From positions 1 through 25,379 of the forward strand of contig JBIOWF010000226.1 of assembly GCA_044868295.1 (NCBI GenBank): 25,379 nt of DNA, given 5' to 3'. The DNA is from JBIOWF01 sp044868295. GTDB lineage: Bacteria > Actinomycetota > Actinomycetes > Streptosporangiales > Streptosporangiaceae. The position numbers and the translations under genes were made by a program. Each line of letters opens with the position of its first letter. Within the stretch, counting starts at the first letter, position 1. Positions 12,827 through 18,927 of the stretch are shown here, in pieces. The notes under the pieces were generated by a model. It made no database searches, was not told the DNA's origin, and saw only the letters and a list, made by a program, of their open reading frames with translations.

Positions 12827-13012
12827 GTGGCTTCCGTCTGCGACGTCTGCGCTAAGAAGCCGACTTTCGGCAACAACGTCTCCCACTCGCACCGCCGCAC
12901 CCGCCGCCGCTGGAACCCGAACATCCAGACCGTGCGCGCGACGGTCAACGGGACGCCGAAGCGGCTGAACGTGTGCACCTCCTGCATCAAGGCAGGCAAG
13001 GTCACTCGCTGA
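12827..13012 (+). CDS. rpmB: 50S ribosomal protein bL28, zinc-binding form
   Basis: 61-residue large-subunit ribosomal protein. ASVCDVC...VSHSHRRTRRRWNPNIQ and RLNVCTSCIKAGKV are diagnostic. The two Cys pairs (CDVC, CTSC) mark the zinc-binding C+ form. I prefer GTG at 12827, since GGAG lies eight bases upstream and homologues begin MASVCDVC. The in-frame ATG at 12821 is only two to three bases from the same ribosome-binding site. The gene stands alone on the plus strand, divergent from fakA, and ends in a strong terminator. In the 216-base divergent gap TTGGCG (12705) and TATCCT (12730) are possible but over-spaced (19 bases) promoter elements. Confidence 0.97.
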   Translation: MASVCDVCAKKPTFGNNVSHSHRRTRRRWNPNIQTVRATVNGTPKRLNVCTSCIKAGKVTR

Positions 13013-13023
13013 CCCACGTCTTC

Positions 13024-13059
13024 CGAAAGCCCGTCACCGACCCCGGTGACGGGCTTTCG
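13024..13059 (+). terminator. Intrinsic terminator of rpmB
   Basis: A perfect 15-bp stem (CGAAAGCCCGTCACC paired with its complement) with a 6-base loop begins 12 bases after the rpmB stop and is followed by CGTTGTT. It is the clearest terminator in the window. Confidence 0.92.
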
Positions 13060-13166
13060 CGTTGTTCATGCCGAGTGCCGGCGCCCCTGCCGACCGGCGG
13101 GCTCAGCTCTCTGAGGACCCTGCGACACCCGCCGTGATGATCTGGACGTTCACCTGCGCTGAGCGG

Positions 13167-13233
13167 TCGGGGTGACCCGCACTGGACAGGTGGTCAGGGT
13201 GACCCAGTGCTCAGGGTGACCCAGTGCTCAGGG
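13167..13233. repeat. Tandem 17-bp repeats carrying GGGTGACCC
   Basis: TCAGGGTGACCCAGTGC occurs twice in tandem (13194-13210, 13211-13227), followed by a truncated third copy (TCAGGG, 13228-13233). A diverged relative (TCGGGGTGACCCGCACT) is at 13167-13183. Each contains the near-palindrome GGGTGACCC. They lie between the 3' ends of rpmB and thiD, downstream of both genes. Confidence 0.85.
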
Positions 13234-13252
13234 CGGACCCCGCAATGAGTGG

Positions 13253-14050
13253 TCAGGAGGTCCGCCAGCGCCAGGCGTGGTCCACGGGGCCGATGCCGGC
13301 GCCCAGCGGGAAGCCTCGGGCGATGGCTCCGGTGGTGTACTCCTTGGCATGCCGTACCGCGCCTGGCACGTCCTCCCCGAGAGCCAGGTAGGAGGCGATG
13401 GCGGAGGCCATCGTGCAGCCGGTGCCGTGCGTATGGCGGTTGTCGTGGCGCTCCGCTCTGAACCGGTACTCGCGAGACCCGTCGGACAGCAGATCGACCG
13501 GTTCGCCGGGAAGATGCCCGCCCTTGATCAGCGCCCACCGCGGACCCAGCGCCAGCACGGCTTCCGCGGCTCGGGGAAGGTCGTCCTCGTCCTCGACCTT
13601 GACCCCGGTGAGCTGCTCGACCTCCCACAGGTTGGGGGTGACGACCGTCGCGATGGGCAGGAGGCGGGCTTTGACCGTCCCGACCGCCTCCGGTGCCAGC
13701 AGGGAGTCGCCGTGCTTGGAAACGCCGACCGGGTCCACTACGACCGGCGCCGACACTCCCGCCAGGACGTCGGCGACCGTCTCCACCAGCGTGGAGGAGG
13801 CCAGCATGCCCGTCTTGATCGCCTGCGCGCCGATGTCGCCGAGCACCGAATCAAGCTGCTGCCTGACCGCCTCAGGCGGCAGCTCCCAGTAGCCCTGAAC
13901 GCCGACCGAGTTCTGCGCGGTCACCGCGGCGACCACGCTCATGCCGTGCACTCCGAGGGCCAGCATCGTCTTGAGGTCGGCCTGGATCCCGGCACCGCCG
14001 CCGGAGTCCGAGCCCGCGACTGTCAGCACACGTGGGGGGGTGGTGGTCAT
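13253..14050 (-). CDS. thiD: Hydroxymethylpyrimidine (phosphate) kinase ThiD
   Basis: Ribokinase-fold enzyme that phosphorylates HMP and HMP-phosphate to HMP-pyrophosphate for thiamine synthesis. Present are the N-terminal substrate motif AGSDSGGGAGIQADLKT, TAQNSVGVQGYW, the DPVGVSKHGDSLL segment (family form DPVMvsksG), and the anion-hole/catalytic loop HTHGTGCTMASAIA. Length 265 aa is normal. ATG at 14050 has no strong ribosome-binding site. A GTG seven codons later is possible, but less likely because it would trim the first strand. No TPP riboswitch is visible in the 141-base upstream gap. thiL lies two genes upstream, so two thiamine genes flank the CBM2-like protein. Confidence 0.96.
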   Translation of the reverse strand: MTTTPPRVLTVAGSDSGGGAGIQADLKTMLALGVHGMSVVAAVTAQNSVGVQGYWELPPEAVRQQLDSVLGDIGAQAIKTGMLASSTLVETVADVLAGVSAPVVVDPVGVSKHGDSLLAPEAVGTVKARLLPIATVVTPNLWEVEQLTGVKVEDEDDLPRAAEAVLALGPRWALIKGGHLPGEPVDLLSDGSREYRFRAERHDNRHTHGTGCTMASAIASYLALGEDVPGAVRHAKEYTTGAIARGFPLGAGIGPVDHAWRWRTS

Positions 14051-14191
14051 AAGGCCATCAAATCAGCAACCTCACGCCGGGTTTCACACGGCCAACCGCC
14101 AAGCGATCGCCCAAGCAGAGGCTGACGCCGGGCATTCGCCCTCCTCGAGGATGAATACGACTGCCGACCGACGCTGGTCCTCGCTGATGGG

Positions 14192-15874
14192 TCACACCGC
14201 CGACAGACGGCATTCGCCTTCGCTGAGGGTGCAGTCCGATGGCTGCTCGGCGGTGCCGTTCGCGTCGAAGGTGATCGTCAGCTCTTCACCTGCGGCGAGC
14301 GACGCTTCCGGCGTGATGACCAGGGTGCCGCCGCGCTGCTCCCACTGAACGCCGTCCACAGCGGTCACCTCTCCTCCGACGGGGAATTCGAGAGTCCAGC
14401 CGCCGGACAGCTCCGCGCCTTCGTTACGGACGACGATCCGCGCCGTGTAGCCGATGTCGTCCTGGCGCAGCACCTCGAAGCCCACGGCGACCTGGGGGGC
14501 CTCCGCCACGCGAATGTCGCCCTGATCGGGGGCGGCCTCGTCGGTTGTCGTGCCGGGATCTTCGATAACGCCATCGCTGCCCGAGTCCTGCGTGGGTTCG
14601 TCGTCCACACTGACCGGCGGCTTCTTGGAAGGCGTGGCGGTCGGCGTCTTCTTGGTCTTCGGCACCGGTGTGGGGGTGACGGCCGACGGTGTGGGCTTGG
14701 CCGCTTCGGGAGTCGTCGTGGGGGTCGCGCTCGGGGCAACGCCTGGGTCGGTCGCCGAGTCGGTCTCCGTCGGAGAATCGGTCGGCGCGCTCGTCGGGGT
14801 GATCATGTCCATGGCGGGGGCGGCGCCACACGAATTGGTCGAGGCGCACCCGGACCCGGGCGGTTCGATCGCCAGGGTGGTCTCGTTCCCGACGAGCCGG
14901 ATCCCGGCGAAAGTGACGCCCGCGGCGAGCAGCACGGTAACGCTGGACAGGATCGCCAACCGGCGAAAACGTCTGGGCCGTGGCTCCGGCTCGTCGTCGT
15001 ACCAACCGGATCCAAGAAAGCCCCGTCGGCCTCCGCCGCCCTTCCCGTGTTCCTCGTTCCCAGGCTCGGCGAAGGCCGACGCCCAGGCGGCGGACGCCAC
15101 CTCATTGCCCCCCTCAGGAGCGGCGAGCGGCCACGCGCCGGACGGCACGTCGCTACCGGCCTCGAAGAAGGCGGACCCCCGGGCGGTGGACGGCAGGTCA
15201 GTGTCCGCTACCGGAGCGGCGAGCGGCCAACCACCAGACGACACATCACTACCGGCCTCAGAGAAGGCAGGCCCCCAGGCGGTGGACTCCACGTCAGCAC
15301 CCGCCACCGGAGCGGCCAGAGGCCAACCACCAGACGACAGATCGTTACGGGCCTCGGGAGAAGTCGACGCCCACGCGCCAGACCGTGCGTCATTGCCGGC
15401 CTCGGGAAAGGCGGACGCCCACGTGCCCGACAGCACGTCGCCGCCCGCTTCGGGAGAGGCGGTCGACCACGCGCCGGATGGCATGCCATTCCCGGCCTCG
15501 GGAAAGGCGGGTGCCACGTCGTAACCCGCCCCCGGGAAGGCGGGTGCCACGTCATAGCCCGGCCCCGGGAGGGCAGGTGCCACGTCGTAGCCCGCCTCCG
15601 GAAAGGCGGGTGCCGTGTCATAGCCCGGCCCGGGGAAGGCGGGCGGCGGCCACGCGCCGGACGACATGCTGGGATCCGCCGCAGGCTCGGGTCCGGCGGG
15701 TCTCGCGCCTGTGAACGGCGGGTCGGCAGGATCATTCGGCTGGCGGTAGGTCAGATGGCCCAGCCACTGGTCGAACCCGGCGGCTCCCTGAAGCTGGGAA
15801 GCGCTCGCCTGGTCATCTGCCTGCGAGTTGTTGTCCCACTCACCGGCATGTCGTCCTGTGCTGTGACCACCCAT
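14192..15874 (-). CDS. Single-pass membrane protein: cytoplasmic repeat region, Pro/Thr stalk, outer CBM2-like domain
   Basis: 560 residues, not a named family as a whole. Residues 1-300 are hydrophilic and hold four 11-residue repeats (80-123) and nine 16-residue repeats (132-275). A basic patch (RPRRFRR, 299-305) precedes one membrane helix (about 306-328), which predicts N-in/C-out. Residues 350-455 are a Pro/Thr/Ser-rich stalk. Residues 460-560 (GYTARIVVRNEGAELSGGWTLEFPVGG, then LAAGEELTITFDANGT) resemble the beta-sandwich of family 2 carbohydrate-binding modules, with a C-terminal Cys pair (548, 555). ATG at 15874 has AGGAAGGA six bases upstream. There is no catalytic domain. A role in holding the envelope to a polysaccharide is inference. 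The CBM2 call is by eye. Confidence 0.8.
   Translation of the reverse strand: MGGHSTGRHAGEWDNNSQADDQASASQLQGAAGFDQWLGHLTYRQPNDPADPPFTGARPAGPEPAADPSMSSGAWPPPAFPGPGYDTAPAFPEAGYDVAPALPGPGYDVAPAFPGAGYDVAPAFPEAGNGMPSGAWSTASPEAGGDVLSGTWASAFPEAGNDARSGAWASTSPEARNDLSSGGWPLAAPVAGADVESTAWGPAFSEAGSDVSSGGWPLAAPVADTDLPSTARGSAFFEAGSDVPSGAWPLAAPEGGNEVASAAWASAFAEPGNEEHGKGGGGRRGFLGSGWYDDEPEPRPRRFRRLAILSSVTVLLAAGVTFAGIRLVGNETTLAIEPPGSGCASTNSCGAAPAMDMITPTSAPTDSPTETDSATDPGVAPSATPTTTPEAAKPTPSAVTPTPVPKTKKTPTATPSKKPPVSVDDEPTQDSGSDGVIEDPGTTTDEAAPDQGDIRVAEAPQVAVGFEVLRQDDIGYTARIVVRNEGAELSGGWTLEFPVGGEVTAVDGVQWEQRGGTLVITPEASLAAGEELTITFDANGTAEQPSDCTLSEGECRLSAV
15050..15481 (-). repeat. Nine tandem 48-bp (16-residue) coding repeats
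   Basis: Residues 132-275 of the CBM2-like protein are nine units of consensus x-S-G-A-W-x-x-A-x-P-E-A-G-x-D-V, e.g. LSGTWASAFPEAGNDA and PSGAWPLAAPEGGNEV. Units 4-5 and 6-7 (residues 180-211 and 212-243) are more alike as pairs than singly, showing a 96-bp higher-order duplication, with units 8-9 a third, weaker copy. Confidence 0.9.
15506..15637 (-). repeat. Four tandem 33-bp (11-residue) coding repeats
   Basis: Residues 80-123 are FPGPGYDTAPA, FPEAGYDVAPA, LPGPGYDVAPA and FPGAGYDVAPA, followed by a partial unit FPEAGN. The unit matches the last 11 positions of the 16-residue repeat next to it, so the two arrays share an origin and the SGAW half was lost or gained. Confidence 0.9.
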
Positions 15875-15907
15875 GACGGTCCTTCCTGTTGGCGACCGCC
15901 ATACTTC

Positions 15908-15936
15908 ATAACAGGTTCAATACGCCTTTGTCACAA
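15908..15936 (-). promoter_or_regulatory. Probable promoter of the CBM2-like gene
   Basis: On the minus strand TTGTGA (15936-15931), a 17-base spacer and TGTTAT (15913-15908) lie in an AT-rich island between thiL and the gene. A transcript start near 15901 would give a leader of about 27 bases containing AGGAAGGA. Confidence 0.45.
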
Positions 15937-15947
15937 ATTTCACATCA

Positions 15948-16901
15948 TCATCCGAAGTGGTCCCAGCCACCCTTCGTCTGCGACCGCCCCCTGACCTGCA
16001 CACCTTCCTCTTGTGTGACATGGCCCACAATTTGCCAGTGCGGTGGGAGCCGTACGGAATCTGGGAAGATCGCGGCCAGTGGATGATCATCGCCGCCCGT
16101 AAGAATCCACTCCAGTGGATCAATGCCCAGGTCAGCGGCCACCTGGGCCAGGTGCTCCGGGATCGTGAACGCCGAAGGGTCCAGCCTGATGCCCACGCCA
16201 CTGGCCGCGGCGATGTGGCCGAGATCCTGAAGCAGGCCGTCGCTGACGTCGACCATGGCGGTCGCGCCCAGCCGGGCCGCCTCGGGTCCGGCGGAGTACG
16301 CGGGCTGGGGACGGCGGTGGGCGTCCACCAGTTCGCCGGTGTCGCTCCGGCCCGATTCCAGCAGGGCGAGCCCGGCCGCCGCGTAGCCGAGACGTCCGGC
16401 CACGGCGACGATCTGACCGGGACGCGCGCCGGAACGGGTCACCGGCGCCCGCCCGCCGAGATCGCCAAGAGCGGTGACGCCGAGCACCACGAGGTCCGAC
16501 CGGGCGACGTCGCCACCGGACACGCTGGCCCCGACCAGGGCGCACTCGTCGCGCAGACCATCGGTCAGGCCGTCCAGCCATCCGGTCGTGACGTCTCCGG
16601 GGAGCCCCAGGCCGACGAAGATGGCCGTCGGGTCGGCGCCCATGGCAACGACATCGGAAAGGTTCTGGGCCGCTGCTTTGCGGCCGATGTCGTACGCGCT
16701 GGACCAATCGCGGCGAAAATGCCTACCCTCGAGTAGAAGATCAGTACTAACGACGACCCGCCCATCGGGCGCGCTGAGGATCGCGGCGTCGTCGCCGGGA
16801 CCCAGAAGCACGGCCGCACTCTGCGGCAAGCGCCCAGCAATCCGTCTAATAACACCGAATTCGCCGAGTTCTCCTACTGTGATGGCACACCCCTTGTGCA
16901 T
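15948..16901 (-). CDS. thiL: Thiamine-monophosphate kinase
   Basis: ATP-dependent kinase that makes thiamine pyrophosphate, the active cofactor, from thiamine monophosphate. PurM-like two-domain fold. Visible are the N-terminal GELGEFGVIRRI, metal/ATP residues LLGPGDDAAIL, VVSTDLLLEGRHFRRDW, AQNLSDVVAMGADP, GGDVARSD, and MVDVSDGLLQDLGHIA. Length 317 aa is normal. ATG at 16901 has no ribosome-binding site. A valine codon eight codons in, just before GELGEFG, is GTA and not a usual start, so 16901 stands. It is divergent from the Lrp-type gene (47-base gap). The CBM2-like gene follows after 73 bases but seems to have its own promoter. Confidence 0.95.
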   Translation of the reverse strand: MHKGCAITVGELGEFGVIRRIAGRLPQSAAVLLGPGDDAAILSAPDGRVVVSTDLLLEGRHFRRDWSSAYDIGRKAAAQNLSDVVAMGADPTAIFVGLGLPGDVTTGWLDGLTDGLRDECALVGASVSGGDVARSDLVVLGVTALGDLGGRAPVTRSGARPGQIVAVAGRLGYAAAGLALLESGRSDTGELVDAHRRPQPAYSAGPEAARLGATAMVDVSDGLLQDLGHIAAASGVGIRLDPSAFTIPEHLAQVAADLGIDPLEWILTGGDDHPLAAIFPDSVRLPPHWQIVGHVTQEEGVQVRGRSQTKGGWDHFG

Positions 16902-16913
16902 TCGAGGTACGGT

Positions 16914-16919
16914 TACGCT
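16914..16919 (+). promoter_or_regulatory. Possible -10 element of the Lrp-type RAM gene
   Basis: TACGCT (TAnnnT form) sits 30 bases before the ATG at 16949 in the short divergent gap with thiL. A start near 16926 would leave a leader containing GGAGG. TTGTGC upstream is only 14 bases away, too close for a good -35. The same hexamer occurs before two other plus-strand starts. Confidence 0.35.
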
Positions 16920-16948
16920 CCGGCATTGATCTCTATCCGGAGGACGTG

Positions 16949-17182
16949 ATGGTGCAGGCCTACATCCTTATCCAGACCGAGGTCGGCAAGGCCGCCAACG
17001 TCGCCCGCGAGATAGCCGCCATCGACGGCGTCACCCAGGCGGAGGACGTCACCGGCCCGTATGACGTGATCGTCCGAGCCGAGGCCCGGAACGTCGACGA
17101 GCTCGGCAAGCTCGTGGTCGCCCAGATTCAGGCCGTGGAAGGGATCACACGTACTCTTACGTGTCCGATCGTCCACATCTGA
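16949..17182 (+). CDS. Stand-alone Lrp/AsnC ligand-binding (RAM) domain protein
   Basis: 77 residues consisting only of the RAM/ASNC effector-binding fold: VQAYILIQTEVGKAANVAREIAAIDGV, then AEDVTGPYDVIVRAEA and ITRTLTCPIVHI. It lacks the DNA-binding helix-turn-helix of full Lrp proteins. Such SraA/stand-alone RAM proteins form ring-shaped oligomers and may bind amino acids or modulate full-length Lrp partners; the ligand here is unknown. Start ATG 16949 has GGAGG five bases upstream, and flanking GTG codons at 16946 and 16952 are possible. It is divergent from thiL. DUF3515 follows 11 bases later, so the two are probably one operon. Confidence 0.92.
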   Translation: MVQAYILIQTEVGKAANVAREIAAIDGVTQAEDVTGPYDVIVRAEARNVDELGKLVVAQIQAVEGITRTLTCPIVHI

Positions 17183-17193
17183 TCCGAGAAGTA

Positions 17194-17637
17194 ATGCCAA
17201 GATCTGCCCTTCTGGTCGCGACCGTGACCATCGTGACCACGCTGTCCCTCGCGGGCTGCTCCGGCGCGGTGCGCGTTGACCCGCCCACTCCCTCGGGAGC
17301 GGCGGCAGCCGCGTGCGAGAAGCTCGGAGCGGCGCTGCCCGGCCGACTGGACGGAGCGGAACGGGTCGAGTCTGAGCCCGAGTCCCCATTTGTCACGGTA
17401 TGGGGGGCTGGGGAGATCGCTCTGCGCTGCGGCGTGAACCGGCCGGCCGCGATGGCCGCCACCGACGAGGTGTCGGACGTCGACGGCGTCGGCTGGTTCG
17501 CCGACCCCACCAGGCCCGCGCTCTTCACAGCCGTGAACCGCGCGGCGTACGTCGAGGTGACGATCTCCAGGGAGCACACCGTCGGGGACGTCCTGGTAGA
17601 TCTCTCCGGCCCGATCAAGGCGACCGTCCCGGACTGA
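17194..17637 (+). CDS. DUF3515 lipoprotein
   Basis: 147-residue predicted lipoprotein. A signal peptide (residues 1-21: MPRSALLVATVTIVTTLSLAG) ends in lipobox LAGC with Cys22 as the lipidated residue. The mature part has the DUF3515 pattern: AACEKLGAALPGRLDGAERV, FVTVWGAGEIALRCGV, DGVGWFADP, ALFTAVNRAAYVEVTI. Two further Cys (in AACEKL and LRCGV) could form a disulfide. Function is unknown, and it is conserved next to ddl/thiL in actinobacteria. ATG 17194 is chosen because the signal peptide begins there; the frame is open to GTG 17161, but that would overlap the preceding gene. AGAAG lies three bases upstream. It converges on ddl across a repeat-filled gap. Confidence 0.9.
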   Translation: MPRSALLVATVTIVTTLSLAGCSGAVRVDPPTPSGAAAAACEKLGAALPGRLDGAERVESEPESPFVTVWGAGEIALRCGVNRPAAMAATDEVSDVDGVGWFADPTRPALFTAVNRAAYVEVTISREHTVGDVLVDLSGPIKATVPD

Positions 17638-17745
17638 CCCGGGCCTCGGACCGACCACTGACCCGGGTCCCGGACACAGACCCAGGCCTCGGACCGACCA
17701 GCACAGACCCAGGCCTCGGGCCGACCACTGACCCGGGTCCCGGAC
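17633..17745. repeat. Nested tandem repeats between DUF3515 and ddl
   Basis: The unit CCTCGGACCGACCACTGACC plus CGGGTCCCGGAC occurs at 17644-17675 and 17714-17745 (one change), with a truncated copy CCTCGGACCGACCA at 17687-17700. CACAGACCCAGG links occur at 17675-17686 and 17702-17713, and ACTGACCCGGG occurs three times (17633, 17657, 17727). GACCCGGGTC inside the unit is a perfect 10-bp palindrome. The array fills the gap between two converging genes and could stall or terminate transcription from both sides. Confidence 0.88.
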
Positions 17746-17754
17746 TGAGCCCGG

Positions 17755-18888
17755 TCAGCGCAGGCCCGCAGGCCGGCTCAGGGCCAGCTGGATCAGCCGG
17801 TCCACCAGCTCGGCGTAGGACAGGCCGGTCGCCGCCCACAGCTGCGGCGCGACCGACAGCGAGGTGAAGCCGGGCATCGTGTTGATCTCATTGAGGATCA
17901 ACTCGCCGGAAGGCGTGTAGAAGAAGTCCACCCGGGCCAGACCCTCGCAGCCGAGCGCCTCGAAGGCGCGGACGGCCATGGCCCGCAGGGCTTCGACCGA
18001 CTCCGCGGGGATGTCCGCGGGCACGTCGAGCGCCATCTGGTCGGGGTAGTACTTCGCCTCGAAGTCGAAGAACTCATGCTCTCCGCGGACCAGCACCTCG
18101 CCCGGAACGCTGGCCTCGGGAGGCGCGTCGCCGAGGGACTCCAGCACGGCGCACTCCACCTCGCGGCCCACGATCGCGGCCTCGACCAGCACCTTGGGGT
18201 CGTGCTCCCGGGCGAAGTCGATCGCGGATTCGAGCGAGTCGAGGTCGCAGGCCTTGGAGATGCCCTGCGACGACCCCGCCCGGGCGGGCTTGACGAACAC
18301 CGGCCAGCCGAGCTCCTCGACCTCCTTGAGCACCTTCGCCCGGTCCACGCGCCAATCCCGGTCGCGGACGACGACGAACGGCCCGACCGGCAGCCCGGCG
18401 GCCGTCAGCAGCAGCTTCATGTACGCCTTGTCCATGCCGACCGCGCTGGCGAGGACGCCCGATCCGACGTAGCGCACCCCGGCCATCTCCAGCAGCCCCT
18501 GGATGGTGCCGTCCTCTCCGAAAGGACCGTGCAGCACGGGGAACACCACGTCCACCTGGCCGAGGGAACGCGGGATCTCGCCGGATTCGAAGGCCACGAG
18601 TGCCGGGGACCCGGACGGCAGCGACAGGGCGGCGCCGCTCTCGTCCACCGAGGGCAGGATCCCGCCCTCGATGGCGTAGCTCTGGTTCTCCGCCGCCAGC
18701 ACCCAGCGCCCGTCCTGCGCGATGCCGATCGGGACGACCTCGTACTTGGAGCGATCGATCGCGTCCAGGACGCTGCCCGCACCCATCAGGGAAACCGCGT
18801 GCTCTGAATTGCGACCACCGAAAACGACGGCCACCCGAATCGGCTTGCCCCCACCTGGATGGGAAGACACCTCACGCTGCTCGTTCAT
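17755..18888 (-). CDS. ddl: D-alanine--D-alanine ligase
   Basis: Cytoplasmic ATP-grasp enzyme making the D-Ala-D-Ala dipeptide for peptidoglycan. Seen are the N-terminal GGRNSEHAVSLMGAGSVL, VFPVLHGPFGEDGTIQGLLE, PVFVKPARAGSSQGISK, the omega-loop EAKYYPDQ with the Tyr expected of D-Ala-D-Ala ligases rather than the D-Ala-D-Lac type, GLARVDFFY, and the metal site LILNEINTMPGFT. 377 aa from ATG 18888 is normal. A TTG at 18918 is a weaker alternative. The ribosome-binding site is weak. It follows the PLP-fold gene by 39 bases and probably shares its transcript. Confidence 0.96.
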   Translation of the reverse strand: MNEQREVSSHPGGGKPIRVAVVFGGRNSEHAVSLMGAGSVLDAIDRSKYEVVPIGIAQDGRWVLAAENQSYAIEGGILPSVDESGAALSLPSGSPALVAFESGEIPRSLGQVDVVFPVLHGPFGEDGTIQGLLEMAGVRYVGSGVLASAVGMDKAYMKLLLTAAGLPVGPFVVVRDRDWRVDRAKVLKEVEELGWPVFVKPARAGSSQGISKACDLDSLESAIDFAREHDPKVLVEAAIVGREVECAVLESLGDAPPEASVPGEVLVRGEHEFFDFEAKYYPDQMALDVPADIPAESVEALRAMAVRAFEALGCEGLARVDFFYTPSGELILNEINTMPGFTSLSVAPQLWAATGLSYAELVDRLIQLALSRPAGLR

Positions 18889-18927
18889 GATGCCTGAATG
18901 TATCGCGTCTGCGGTCAAAACGGCCTG

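Noticed and set aside
14060..14191. Read-through extension of the CBM2-like protein (VFILEEGECPASA resembles its tail SEGECRLSAV, same frame)
   Set aside because: Similarity is only about 16 of 21 bases around EGEC, with a normal TGA between; chance or an old duplication cannot be told apart, so not annotated.
13060..15950. TPP riboswitch near thiD or thiL
   Set aside because: No paired CTGAGA-type and ACCTGA-type thi-box segments are visible upstream of either gene.
17755..18888. Vancomycin-resistance-type D-Ala-D-Lac ligase
   Set aside because: The omega-loop has EAKY with Tyr as in ordinary Ddl, and no vanH or vanX neighbour is present.
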